Of a stretch of DNA of 32,793 bases, positions 1 to 7,267 are shown piece by piece (within the stretch, counting starts at the first letter, position 1; each line of letters begins with the position of its first letter). Made by a program: the position numbers and the translations under genes. The notes beneath the pieces are model-generated. The model had not been told where the DNA came from, searched no databases, and saw nothing but the letters and a program-made list of their open reading frames with translations. Location: NCBI GenBank assembly GCA_937888775.1, contig CALAQT010000561.1, forward strand, positions 1 through 32,793, given 5' to 3'. Origin of the DNA: an uncultured Actinomycetes bacterium. Lineage in GTDB: Bacteria > Actinomycetota > Thermoleophilia > Solirubrobacterales > Solirubrobacteraceae.

Positions 1-1
1 G

Positions 2-196
2 TCAGCTCCACAGACTCCACTTGAGACTCAGCAGCGACGTCACCGACGTGGGTGAGGAGGTGGACTCGTCGGCGAGTAAGACTGTCCGGACTCGCTTGTA
101 GTCCGAAGCCGATGCAATTCCGCCGGTGGCTTGGGCGAGCATGAGGTGCATCATTTCCTCGGCAGCCTCGTATACGGGCGTTTGAGGTGTCCCCAT
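2..196 (-). CDS. Small hypothetical protein (64 aa), possibly a gene fragment
   Basis: An ATG-started 64-residue frame lies 46 bases downstream of the serine recombinase on the same strand and ends two bases from the window edge. The first 45 residues look protein-like (acidic helix AAEEMMHLMLAQ, then a charged segment DYKRVRTVLLADE). The last 20 residues are Ser/Leu-rich and could be frameshifted sequence, so this may be the start of a longer broken gene running off the window. No family recognised. It could be a passenger of the recombinase, but nothing beyond position shows this. Confidence 0.35.
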   Translation of the reverse strand: MGTPQTPVYEAAEEMMHLMLAQATGGIASASDYKRVRTVLLADESTSSPTSVTSLLSLKWSLWS

Positions 197-242
197 CTCG
201 TCTGATTTGCGCTAGCGCGCCAAGCCCGTCACAGCGGGGCGC

Positions 243-1007
243 TCATCGCTCTCGCAGGGCGATTCTGCGGACCGTCATGGCGTACCAGACTGCGCCGCTT
301 GGGGGCTTGACTCCGCGCTGGTTGAGCGTATCGGCGATCCCGTCCCAAGTAGCGCCCTCGTCGCGGCGGGTGAGAATGTCGTCGATGATCACCTGCTCCT
401 GGGGCACTGGGACGTATTCGCCCCGGACTAGCTCATAGCCGAAGCGTCGGTGAAGTCGCTTGCCTCCGATGTAGCCGCCCTGACCTGCTTTCCGACGCCG
501 GCCGCCTTGAAGCCGCGCCTTGATGAGTCCGCGCTCAAGCTCTGCGGCTGCGCCCATGACTTGCCGGAGGAAGCGGCGTTGCGGGTCATTGGGGTCGTCC
601 CGAACGATCTCTGCACCTTCGGCTGCCTCGAACACACGGACGTGATCCCCGGCAGCCCAGACGTGCGCAAGCGCGACTTCTTGCACATGAAGCTCTCGTG
701 CCAGCCGGTCAGGACGGTGGACCACGAGTCCTTCAACGATGCCGTCATCAAGAGCCACAAGCGAAGCAGCGAGCCCAGGGCGGTCCTCGACACCCAGCGC
801 GCCCGAGAGCGAGGCGTCGCGAAACACGAGCATGAGGTCGTGCCCATTAGCGCTGGCCCACTCGCGGCAAGCGTCTTCCTGAGCTTGAAGCGAGTCCCCA
901 CCAGCCCCATTCTGCGTGCTCGTGCGGCAATAAGCGGCGAGCTTCTTTAGCGGTGGATATTCGGCCAGCCCCCGCCCCTCGCTCTGTGTTCGCCCGTACG
1001 ACGACAT
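243..1007 (-). CDS. Serine site-specific recombinase (resolvase/invertase family)
   Basis: A 254-residue serine recombinase, a DNA strand-exchange enzyme working through a covalent 5'-phosphoserine. The N-terminal resolvase domain begins near residue 21. YCRTST at 26-31 carries the nucleophile Ser30 and Arg28, followed by a D-A-S-L-S-G segment, RPGL, and RPDRLAR in place of the usual LDRLAR. The long E helix (AELERGLIKARLQGG) follows. After about residue 180 there is a short recombinase-type segment with GGK-RRFGYE and a C-terminal DNA-binding helix region (TWDGIADTLNQRGVKPPSG). It is much shorter than large serine integrases and lacks their zinc-ribbon/coiled-coil tail, so it resembles a stand-alone resolvase or transposon recombinase. 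ATG start with only a weak purine stretch upstream. No att site could be defined. Confidence 0.9.
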   Translation of the reverse strand: MSSYGRTQSEGRGLAEYPPLKKLAAYCRTSTQNGAGGDSLQAQEDACREWASANGHDLMLVFRDASLSGALGVEDRPGLAASLVALDDGIVEGLVVHRPDRLARELHVQEVALAHVWAAGDHVRVFEAAEGAEIVRDDPNDPQRRFLRQVMGAAAELERGLIKARLQGGRRRKAGQGGYIGGKRLHRRFGYELVRGEYVPVPQEQVIIDDILTRRDEGATWDGIADTLNQRGVKPPSGAVWYAMTVRRIALRER

Positions 1008-1275
1008 CCTAAGGTAGGCCGATTAAAGTCAACTGATGTTGTTGCCTTTCTTTCCTGCCTACGGACTCAGGCGCTTACGGCGTCTGCCGTCGGCTCTCGC
1101 AACTGGGCGAATCCGATCGTGCGCCGCGCCGCCGATCGGGCTCGATCCGCGCGATCGCCGCGTCGCCGATGCGCTCGTGTGGCTCCGGTGGCCCTAGGGG
1201 CGAAAGCGCTCGCCAGCGAGATACAGCGGTTCCGAGCAGTCGGGCGTGGACTGGGACCCCGCCTGAGGTCTCGCG

Positions 1276-1512
1276 TCACGCTTGGGGGCCGTGACGGCGC
1301 ACGTAGCGACTGGCGAACGTGACGTATGCGGTAAGCGTGACGACGAACACACCGATCGCCGCTGGAGCGGACCACCAGATCCTGGCTGCGATGACCGGTA
1401 ACCCGACGAGCAGCCAAGCACCGACCATCCTGGTCAGCATCCCTCTCACGCTCCGCTCGCCGAACCAATACGGCAGTTGCTTCACGCAGAGATGATCCCA
1501 CCCCGCCTGCAT
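1276..1512 (-). CDS. Small putative membrane protein (about 78 aa)
   Basis: From the internal ATG at 1512 the frame gives a 78-residue protein with two hydrophobic stretches (AWLLVGLPVIAARIWW, and AAIGVFVVTLTAYVTFA) and a basic tail RYVRRHGPQA. The frame is open to 1659, but the extra 49 residues are Arg/Pro-rich and look like non-coding translation, so the shorter start is preferred. No clear ribosome-binding site. Family unknown. The bases between this gene and the recombinase (1008-1275) and between it and the next gene (1513-1689) show nothing recognisable. Confidence 0.35.
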   Translation of the reverse strand: MQAGWDHLCVKQLPYWFGERSVRGMLTRMVGAWLLVGLPVIAARIWWSAPAAIGVFVVTLTAYVTFASRYVRRHGPQA

Positions 1513-1689
1513 CCCGGAACGCAGTCGTCCTGCACACAACACCCTCGGCGGGTGAGGCACGGTTCGTCGCCAAGGCAACCGTCGGCTCACCCCGTGAGGG
1601 GAACGAAAGCAGTAGCCCGGCGTCCGCGATCGCGGACGCCGCGAGACAGGCCACGGCATAGGGTGTGGGACGATCCGCGGGGATCCTCC

Positions 1690-2319
1690 CTACGCCGGAG
1701 GTCTTAGCCGAGTAATCGGTCGGAGCGATGCGATCATTTTTCCGATGACGCTACTTGGCGGTCCGCCAAAGTCCTTGCTGTAAAAGAGGTAGGCGCCACC
1801 CTGCCCGAGGAAGCCCCAGAAGGTCTCAGAGCTGCCCGGCCGGAATTCGATTACGTTGCGTCCTCCGAGCCGAACATGACGGGGAGCGCTGTTGACGCGC
1901 GAGTCTTGGACAGCTCTACGGAACGACCGCGTGCTTGTCCGTGAGAAACCGGCGCCCCGATAGGCTCCGCCTGTACAAAAAGATGGGTTGACCCCGTAAT
2001 CCACGCTGTACGCGGTGGGTCCGCTTGCCAGGGGATCCGGGGATGTACCCGGATAGAGCGGAGCTCCCCGAATACCGTAGACAGACCAATGTGCGTGCCT
2101 ACCACTCGGTGGGAGGTAGGTGGGCCAAAGCGGGGCAGGGCGTAGGTGGGCGTGCAGGAGGTGGTTGAACACAGCGTGAGCACTGCCTTGAAAGAGCTGG
2201 CTACAAACAGCGGCGCCTGCCGGTGCCGTCATTGACGGCGCCACGACCCCCACGGCGATACCTAACGCGAGCGTCCTCAGTCCGACGCTTCGCGCGACAA
2301 CTCCCCTCGACCAAATCAC
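1690..2319 (-). CDS. Secreted hypothetical protein (209 aa)
   Basis: A GTG-started protein with a clear signal peptide: basic n-region (IWSRGVVARSVGLR), hydrophobic core (TLALGIAVGVVAPSM) and an AxA cleavage region near residue 36 (PAGAAVC). The mature part is rich in Gly, Ser and aromatic residues, with two Cys (VCSQ near residue 39 and SFCTGG near 114) that could form a disulphide. No catalytic motif is visible and I recognise no family. It lies on the same strand as the amber-interrupted exported protein upstream, but about 240 bases of unrecognised sequence separate them, so co-transcription is unproven. Confidence 0.6.
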   Translation of the reverse strand: MIWSRGVVARSVGLRTLALGIAVGVVAPSMTAPAGAAVCSQLFQGSAHAVFNHLLHAHLRPAPLWPTYLPPSGRHAHWSVYGIRGAPLYPGTSPDPLASGPTAYSVDYGVNPSFCTGGAYRGAGFSRTSTRSFRRAVQDSRVNSAPRHVRLGGRNVIEFRPGSSETFWGFLGQGGAYLFYSKDFGGPPSSVIGKMIASLRPITRLRPPA

Positions 2320-2556
2320 GCCCTCACCATCCCAAGAACGTACCGCGCCAGAGCCCGTGAAACAAGCCCAGTTCGGAACGTCGCCCCGCTTGCACGGCTG
2401 CGATCGCGGCCGCTCTCACCTGAGCGGCGTCGGTTGCGCGCGCAGAGTCAACGACCGCTTCCATCTCTGGCCGGCTCGCGCCGAGCGAATGCAATGGCGA
2501 CCTGGCGATCGTCAGAACTCACCGCCTGCGCCGCAGTGGCCCGAGCACCCTGTGCG

Positions 2557-2973
2557 CTACGAACAGGAAGGGTGTCGGTCGCGTCCGTGGTTGGGGAACG
2601 ACCACGTCAGCCGGTTGTACGCCAGCCGGCCCTTCCACGTCCCGAGCTTGGACGCGATGACGGTAGCGATCGCTGCGTGCCCCTGGGCGACTGACTGGTT
2701 TCCGCTGACGTACCAGCCGACGCCGGTGCCACGAGCAACCCGCCCGCCCCAGCTGTGCTAGTGGATGCGGCAGACTAATCCGGTCGGGTCGCCGCCGTAG
2801 TAGATCTCGCGCGGCTTGACCCGACCGAAGCCCTTGGTCCCCTTCAGGCCGCCGAAACGGTAGTAAGGGTCGGCCTTGGGACTGACGATCGGTTCGATTG
2901 CTGCCGCGGCGGTCGCGACGAGCAAGACGGCAATGGAGGTCACGAGTAGGAGGAGGATCAGCGTTCGGCGCAT
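2557..2973 (-). pseudogene. Small exported protein interrupted by an in-frame amber codon
   Basis: The ATG at 2973 starts a signal peptide (MRRTLILLLLVTSIAVLLVA..AAA) followed by a short mature region ending DPTGLVCRIH before TAG at 2760-2758. In the same frame the next 66 codons are fully open to a second TAG at 2559-2557 and read as a coherent domain: HSWGGRVARGTGVGWYVSGN, then a segment ending AYNRLTWSFPNHGRD. The pattern I-x-W-x-SWGG-x-A-x-GxG-x-W followed by A-x(n)-LG and W-x-F resembles small secreted actinobacterial proteins, in which the position of the stop would be an ordinary residue (TGG or CAG are one change away). A premature nonsense mutation is the simplest reading; readthrough is the alternative. 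The 71-residue product alone would be only the first half. Confidence 0.6.
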
Positions 2974-3189
2974 GGTGGCGACCCTATATCGACGACGACA
3001 CCGCGTCCAGCGTTGACGACGGGGCAGGCAGGGCCACCGCGGGGGTCCTCGGAGAGAACAACGTGGGCAACCCTCGGTCGTAACACGATGATGCTCGGGC
3101 GCCTCCTGGGATCGGCCGCGAGACGGGGGGTCGTCGGAGCGCCTCCGGGTAGACGAGGTAGAGCTAATTGATGCCCGACAAGCGCTCCA

Positions 3190-3250
3190 CGATCGCTTTC
3201 GCCTCTGCTCCGGACGGCTCCCGGCGATTACTTCGGCGACACCTCGATCG
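3190..3250 (-). pseudogene. Degenerate copy of the VAxxIA...RRKRS module
   Basis: Read on the minus strand this stretch gives GVAEVIAGSRPEQRRKRSW. It aligns without gaps with PYVAEAIARSETVNRRKRS of the protein at 30889-31329 and PFVADAIARYESREQRKRS at 24798-24926. The anchor strings CGATCGCTTTCG and C(T/A)TCGGCGAC are spaced identically in all three copies. No complete gene surrounds it, so it is treated as a relic. Confidence 0.45.
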
Positions 3251-3437
3251 TGCCGATCGCTAGCGCAGGGCGAAGTGCTCTGCCACGACCCGATCGTCGC
3301 GACCACGTCAGCGTCGACATCCGGCGCGGTGCCCCATTTCGGGGCATGAAAATGATTTTGTGAACGCTCCGTCCGGGACCGGGCTTACGGTCCGGTGATC
3401 GGGATAGGGGCTTTCTGGGAGAACGTAGCTGGGCAGG

Positions 3438-3444
3438 CCGTTTT
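3438..3444. repeat. Left target-site duplication of the ISL3 element (CCGTTTT)
   Basis: Direct repeat partner of 5043-5049, directly outside the left inverted repeat. Seven bases match exactly; the eighth differs (G versus C). Confidence 0.65.
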
Positions 3445-3472
3445 GGGGCTCTCCGGGCATGATCGTAGGTGA
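3445..3472. repeat. ISL3 left terminal inverted repeat
   Basis: Starts GGGGCTCTCCGGG and ends TGATCGTAGGTGA; pairs with the right repeat at 5018-5042, the inner 13 bases being identical. Confidence 0.75.
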
Positions 3473-3474
3473 AA

Positions 3475-4881
3475 TCAGGCGAACGCTTGGTCGTGTGGGA
3501 GTGTGAGTGTGACTGGTCCGCAGGTGAGGTGAACAAGTGCAAGCGCGGCCTGGGCGGAGTGGAACCCGTAGGCGCGATGAACGATCAGCTTCACCTTGTT
3601 GTTCATCGCTTCCGCCCGAGCGTTGCTCAAGTTCAGGCGACGGGCCGCGAGGATGCCCTCGCGGTGCTTGCGGATCGTTTTGCCCAGCCGGATGAACGGT
3701 TGGAGTCGGCAGCGCGAGAGGCGGGCCAGCAGCCGGTCGAGCAGCTGGTCGATGGCCTCGACGGTGAGGCCGGGGGCGAAGATCGCTCTGACCATCTCCT
3801 TCATCGCCCAGGCGCGTGCGACCTTCCCGCCGCCGGCGCGGATCGCGGCGAGGGTGCTGGCTTGACGGTCGGTGAGCTGGTCGGGGTTCTTCAGCAGCGC
3901 CCAGCGGTCTGCCTTGAACTGCTTGGCGGTGTCGGTCTGGCCGGCTGTGCGCAGCTCGTTCCAGTGCTCGCGGCGGACCTCGTCCAGCGCCTTGGAGGCG
4001 AGCGCGACGACGTGGTAGTTGTCGATCACGATCGTCGCCTGCGGCGCGTGCTTCAGGACGCTCTTGGCGTAGCCGCCGGTCATGTCCATCGAGACCGCGC
4101 GGAGCTTGTTCGCGCGCGCGAAGATCACGGGGTCGATGTCGCTGCCGGGCTCGATCCACGCGGCCGGGATGCCGTCCCCGGCCGGCACGGTCGGGCACGG
4201 GCCGAACGGGACCATGATCGCCGGCGCCGGCTCCCACGACGGCTGCCCGGCGTGCGCGGGCGGATCCTCGGGCGGCGGGTCGAGCTCGGCGAAGAACTCA
4301 TCAGCGGCGGCCTGGCCCTTGCCCTCACAACCCCACACCACGCAGCGGCGGCGGTGATCACCGACCAGCGTCAAGTACCGGTGTCCCTTGCGCCAGGCGA
4401 CCTCGTCGATCGAGATCTCAAACAGATCGCTGAGCCGGTCCATCTCGCCCAGGTACTCGTCGGCGACGCGCTTGATGATCCGCCCGACCGTGTGCCAGTC
4501 GATCCGGGTCAGCCGGCAGGTCGCGGTCTTGTCGGTCTTGGTCGCCAGCCACGCCGCGAGGTTGTCGAAGTCGCGCGTGAACCTGGCGCCGTCGCGGGCG
4601 AACGGCACCCCCTCCACCAGCGCGCCGTGCTCGGGGCACACAAGCCGCCGCAGCCGGGCGTGGACCTCAAGCCGCCAGACCCCGAGATCCAAGTGGCGCC
4701 AGACCGAGTCGTGATGCTGCTTATTCTCGCGATGACGCGTGGAGTACGAGCACTTCGGGCAACGAAGCAGGCGAGCTCGCAACGCGACCGTGACCACCAC
4801 CCGATCGGGCTCGAAACGGACCGAGCGAACCCACACTCCGGGCAGGGCAAGCAGACGAGAGAATGCGCTCGTGACGCGCAT
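3475..4881 (-). CDS. ISL3-family transposase (DDE)
   Basis: A 468-residue transposase for cut-and-paste movement of the surrounding element. The start is set at the ATG at 4881, which has GGAGG about nine bases upstream; the frame is open to 4962 but the extra residues look non-coding. N-terminal zinc-binding motif Cys41-x2-Cys44...Cys82-x2-His85, then an HTH-like segment (RIDWHTVGRIIKRV). Likely DDE triad: Asp159 in SIDEVAWRKGH, Asp266 in SMDMTGGYAK, Glu424 in SNARAEAMNNKVK. A Pro-rich insertion of roughly 45 residues (about 200-248, PPPEDPPAHAGQPS...) lies between the first two Asp residues. The gene is uninterrupted and the element has both ends, so it may still be active. Confidence 0.92.
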   Translation of the reverse strand: MRVTSAFSRLLALPGVWVRSVRFEPDRVVVTVALRARLLRCPKCSYSTRHRENKQHHDSVWRHLDLGVWRLEVHARLRRLVCPEHGALVEGVPFARDGARFTRDFDNLAAWLATKTDKTATCRLTRIDWHTVGRIIKRVADEYLGEMDRLSDLFEISIDEVAWRKGHRYLTLVGDHRRRCVVWGCEGKGQAAADEFFAELDPPPEDPPAHAGQPSWEPAPAIMVPFGPCPTVPAGDGIPAAWIEPGSDIDPVIFARANKLRAVSMDMTGGYAKSVLKHAPQATIVIDNYHVVALASKALDEVRREHWNELRTAGQTDTAKQFKADRWALLKNPDQLTDRQASTLAAIRAGGGKVARAWAMKEMVRAIFAPGLTVEAIDQLLDRLLARLSRCRLQPFIRLGKTIRKHREGILAARRLNLSNARAEAMNNKVKLIVHRAYGFHSAQAALALVHLTCGPVTLTLPHDQAFA

Positions 4882-5017
4882 AGGGACGGACCTCCAGTTC
4901 GCAGGACTCAGAAACCGCGAACCTACGGTCTGAACCTGTGCGCGTCCCCCAACCCCCCGCAAGCAGCGACGAAAGCCTGCTCAGGCCCCGAAACTCGAGC
5001 CGGTCAGAGCCCCCGAG

Positions 5018-5042
5018 TCACCTACGATCACCCCCGGAGCCC
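5018..5042. repeat. ISL3 right terminal inverted repeat
   Basis: On the plus strand it begins TCACCTACGATCA and ends GGAGCCC, the inverted counterpart of the left end. The CCGTTTT direct repeat follows immediately. Confidence 0.75.
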
Positions 5043-5049
5043 CCGTTTT
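5043..5049. repeat. Right target-site duplication of the ISL3 element (CCGTTTT)
   Basis: Direct repeat partner of 3438-3444, abutting the right inverted repeat. Confidence 0.65.
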
Positions 5050-5187
5050 GGACGATGGGCTTCGAGCCCGTGCTTTTCGGTGGCCGCCCCTGCGACTTGC
5101 CCGATTGCGCTGCGAGCGCGTATCCGTCGTTGTCGTTGTGCCCACGGTTCTCCGGTTCCATTGTTGGCTGAACTTGAGGAGGGAGAT
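5050..5187 (+). other. IS110 upstream non-coding end (possible bridge-RNA region)
   Basis: These 138 bases precede the IS110 transposase. They contain a short stem GGGCT-TCG-AGCCC at about 5056-5068 but no open frame. IS110-family elements are known to encode their bridge RNA in a non-coding end next to the recombinase gene. If the ISL3 element inserted here, part of that end now lies left of 3445, which could have broken the RNA. A full RNA fold could not be worked out by eye. Confidence 0.35.
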
Positions 5188-6435
5188 GTGGCTGCTGCGG
5201 TTCTGAGTGCTGTCGGTAGGGCGATTGGGTTGGACGTGCACCTCGATTTCTGCGAGATCGCGATCTGCGAGGACGGGAAGGTCCGCTCCGCGGGTCGGGT
5301 CGCGTCGACGCCGGAGGCGCTGAAGGTTCTCGCGGAGAGTCTGCTGGCGACTGACCGGGTTGTGTTGGAGGTGACCGGTAGTGCGTGGGAGATCGTCAGG
5401 ATCCTCGAGCCGTATGTCGCGAAGGTGATCGTCGTCTCGCCTGGTGATACGGGGATCACGCAGGCGCGCGCGAAGACCGACCGCTTGGACGCCAGGACGT
5501 TGGCGAGACTGTTGTGGTCAGGGGAGCTTGACGCGGTGTGGATGCCGGATGAGCTCACCCGCGTGTTGCGCCAGCGCCTGTCGCGTCGCGAGCAGCTGAT
5601 GCGCGCACGGACGCGGGCGAAGAACGAGATCCACGCGATGTTGATGCGCCAGCTGATCGGCCGCCCGCCGTTCTCGGATCTGTTCGGTGTTAAAGGACGA
5701 GCGTGGCTGCGCCAGCTCGAGTTGCCGGTCGAGGAGTGCGAGACGGTCGAGGGATGCATGCGCCAGGTCGAGTTCCTCGACGCGGAGATCGCGGAGGTCG
5801 AGAGATTGATCGCCCGCTACGCGCTGTCGTGCTCGGACGCGCGTCGTCTGATGAGCGTGCCGGGCGTGAACGTGATCTGCGCCGCGACGTTCCTCGCCGC
5901 GATCGGCGACATCCGCCGGTTCAAGACCTCCCGGCAGCTGGTTGGCTACCTCGGCCTGGATCCGAAGGTCCGCCAGTCGGGCAGCTCGCCCGCGCGTGGC
6001 GGGCGGATCTCCAAGCAGGGCTCGCCGCAAGCACGGTGGGCGCTGGTCGAGGCAGCGTTCAGCGCCGTGCGCCAGCCCGGCCCGCTGCACGCGTTCTACG
6101 AGCGGATCCGTGCCCGGCGCGGGCACGGGATCGCGACCGTGGCCGCCGCCCGCAAGCTCACGGTGCTGTTCTGGTGCCTGCTCACTCGCGAGGAGCAGTA
6201 CGCCCACCAGCAGCCGTCACTGACCGCCAAGAAGCTCCGGCGGCTCGAGCTGACCGCCGGCGCGAAGCGCTACGACACCAAAGCCGCCGGGATCTGGTCG
6301 ACCAACCAGGCGATGCGCGAAGCCGAACGAGCACTCGCCATGCAGGCCGAAGCGTCCTACGTGCGGATGGTCCGCGACTGGCAGGCCTCAACGCCGAAGA
6401 AGGTGGGCGCGAGCGTGACACCGGAGCGCGCATAA
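5188..6435 (+). CDS. IS110-family transposase (DEDD recombinase)
   Basis: A 415-residue IS110-type recombinase. The GTG at 5188 is chosen because AGGAGGGA lies at 5177-5184 at proper spacing; the frame is open much further upstream, but that part overlaps the ISL3 transposase antisense and is not a gene. N-terminal RuvC-like DEDD residues: Asp16 (GLDVH), Glu61 (LEVTG), Asp98 and Asp101 (KTDRLDA). The C-terminal Tnp_20 region carries MSVPGVNVICAATFLAAIGD, FKTSRQLVGYLGLDP and QSGSSPARGGRISKQGS, which holds the conserved Ser region. Length and motifs are complete, so the protein looks functional even if its guide region is damaged. The family inserts without terminal inverted repeats; none were seen. 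Confidence 0.93.
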   Translation: MAAAVLSAVGRAIGLDVHLDFCEIAICEDGKVRSAGRVASTPEALKVLAESLLATDRVVLEVTGSAWEIVRILEPYVAKVIVVSPGDTGITQARAKTDRLDARTLARLLWSGELDAVWMPDELTRVLRQRLSRREQLMRARTRAKNEIHAMLMRQLIGRPPFSDLFGVKGRAWLRQLELPVEECETVEGCMRQVEFLDAEIAEVERLIARYALSCSDARRLMSVPGVNVICAATFLAAIGDIRRFKTSRQLVGYLGLDPKVRQSGSSPARGGRISKQGSPQARWALVEAAFSAVRQPGPLHAFYERIRARRGHGIATVAAARKLTVLFWCLLTREEQYAHQQPSLTAKKLRRLELTAGAKRYDTKAAGIWSTNQAMREAERALAMQAEASYVRMVRDWQASTPKKVGASVTPERA

Positions 6436-6739
6436 CAGTGGCCCTCTGAGGGCAAACGTCGCGCGGCAGGCTCGCGAGCTCCTGACGCCTGTCACTGTCA
6501 GAGTTGTTGTCTGGCTGGGCGGTGACGTCCGACCCGACCGGTAGGTCCTTCGGGCTGGCGGCGGGCTGACTCTCGACGCCTGTGTCGACTGCTTGGCCTG
6601 ACCGGCAAAGCTTGTGTCGCCCGCCGCCGTCCGAAGGACCGCCGGCGTGACTTGATAGAAGCGTGGCTTTCGCCTTGCGTGACAGTTGTCCGCCGGAGAT
6701 CCGCTTCATTCGGCGTCAACCAAACGAAGGGACGGTCAT
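6436..6739 (+). other. Non-coding region between two IS110 genes, with long hairpin
   Basis: No coding frame. It comprises the right end of the upstream IS110 element and the left end of the second IS110 fragment. The dominant feature is the extended hairpin at 6544-6640 listed separately. The boundary between the two elements was not resolved. Confidence 0.5.
6544..6640 (+). ncRNA. Candidate IS110 bridge-RNA hairpin
   Basis: GGTCCTTCGG (6544-6553) pairs perfectly with CCGAAGGACC (6631-6640). GGCGGCGGGC (6557-6566) pairs perfectly with GCCCGCCGCC (6619-6628). A 3x2 internal loop separates these two 10 bp helices. The 52-base apical part holds a smaller TCGA/TCGA repeat. The structure lies about 100 bases upstream of an IS110-type start codon, where elements of this family are known to encode bridge RNAs with target- and donor-binding loops. 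The pairing is seen directly; the function is inference. A plain transcription-terminator role is less likely, as no U tract follows. Confidence 0.45.
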
Positions 6740-6970
6740 ATGATCGTGATCGGGGCGGACACGCACAAGGGCTCGCACGCGCTGGCGGCGGTGGATGATG
6801 GTACCGGCCGGGTCCGCGGTCACCGCGAGATCAAGGCTGACGATGCGGGGCATCTGGCTGCGGTTCGATGGGCGCGCGGCCTCGATGAGGATCGCGTGTG
6901 GGCGATCGAGGACTGCCGGGCGGTTTCGCGGCGGCTTGAGCAGGCGCTGTTGGCCGCCGGCGAGCGGCCG
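6740..6970 (+). pseudogene. IS110-family transposase, N-terminal fragment
   Basis: Starts MIVIGADTHKGSH and continues to about LLAAGERP (77 residues), matching the N-terminus of an IS110 subgroup (D in GADTH, E in WAIEDCR) distinct from the complete copy upstream. The second half of the catalytic domain, including the DxxD motif, and the whole C-terminal domain are absent. The reading frame instead runs on without a stop into the small gene at 6998. A purine-rich GAAGGGA precedes the ATG. It cannot encode an active transposase. Confidence 0.7.
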
Positions 6971-6997
6971 AAGATGCCCAGGATCGGGGTGGCGCCG

Positions 6998-7267
6998 ATG
7001 CGTCTTGAGGGCATCGAGGCGGGTGACATCGTCGAGGTGGCGCATCGTTCCGGTCGACGGTTTTTGGCGTTTGTGACCGGTCCGGCGGCGGGCGGGTTGG
7101 CGATCAAACCGTTTGATCGCGGTGTCAGCTACTACAGCTGTCGCGCGCGTGAGGTGGCGGTGCATTGGTCACGCCGCGGCCGTCCGCGCGCTAGCGAGGA
7201 GCCGGCCGAGGCCTCGCCGCTTCAGCTCGAGCTCGACACGACCGGTCGATCAGCGCGGGCGTTGTGA
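6998..7267 (+). CDS. Small conserved-looking protein coupled to the integrase (89 aa)
   Basis: ATG at 6998 with GGGGTGG upstream. The product starts MRLEGIEAGDIVEVAH, then RFLAFVTGPAAGGLAIKPF and ISYYSCRAREVAVHWSRR-like sequence, suggesting a small beta-rich (SH3-like) domain followed by a polar tail. The stop overlaps the next start as GTGA (7264-7267), so it is probably translationally coupled to the integrase. Function unknown; position suggests an accessory of the recombinase module. The frame is continuous with the upstream IS110 fragment, so a fusion protein is also possible. I infer that the IS fragment was placed upstream secondarily. Confidence 0.5.
   Translation: MRLEGIEAGDIVEVAHRSGRRFLAFVTGPAAGGLAIKPFDRGVSYYSCRAREVAVHWSRRGRPRASEEPAEASPLQLELDTTGRSARAL

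Larger units (their letters stand above)
2974..3444. other. Intergenic region without a recognisable intact gene
   Basis: No credible coding frame. It holds one degenerate copy of a repeat module (3190-3250, listed separately) and a perfect 6 bp stem with a 5-base loop at 3330-3346 (TGCCCC/GGGGCA). Near 3385-3410 an imperfect stem lies in CCGGGACCG...CGGTCCGG. The last bases before 3445 may belong to the left flank of the neighbouring IS110 element, because the ISL3 element appears to have inserted here. Confidence 0.4.
3445..5042 (-). mobile_element. Complete ISL3-family insertion sequence
   Basis: The boundaries come from imperfect terminal inverted repeats of about 25-28 bases. The left end at 3445-3472 and the inverted right end at 5018-5042 share GGGCTC, CCGGG and the exact inner block TGATCGTAGGTGA. 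The element is flanked by the direct repeat CCGTTTT at 3438-3444 and 5043-5049, matching 7 of the 8 bp expected for ISL3 target duplication. One transposase gene fills the element. It sits directly upstream of an IS110 transposase and may have inserted into that element's left non-coding end. Confidence 0.8.

Noticed and set aside
1010..1075. att site for the serine recombinase (GTAGGC...GCCTAC pair)
   Set aside because: The inverted pair is only 6 bp with a long asymmetric spacer; not enough to support a site.
1067..1654. 195-codon minus-strand frame
   Set aside because: Arg/Ala-rich translation without structure. An overlapping frame with membrane segments is the better, still weak, candidate.
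3469..5187. Long plus-strand frame upstream of and continuous with the IS110 transposase
   Set aside because: It is antisense to the ISL3 transposase, has no family character, and a strong ribosome site marks the true GTG start at 5188.
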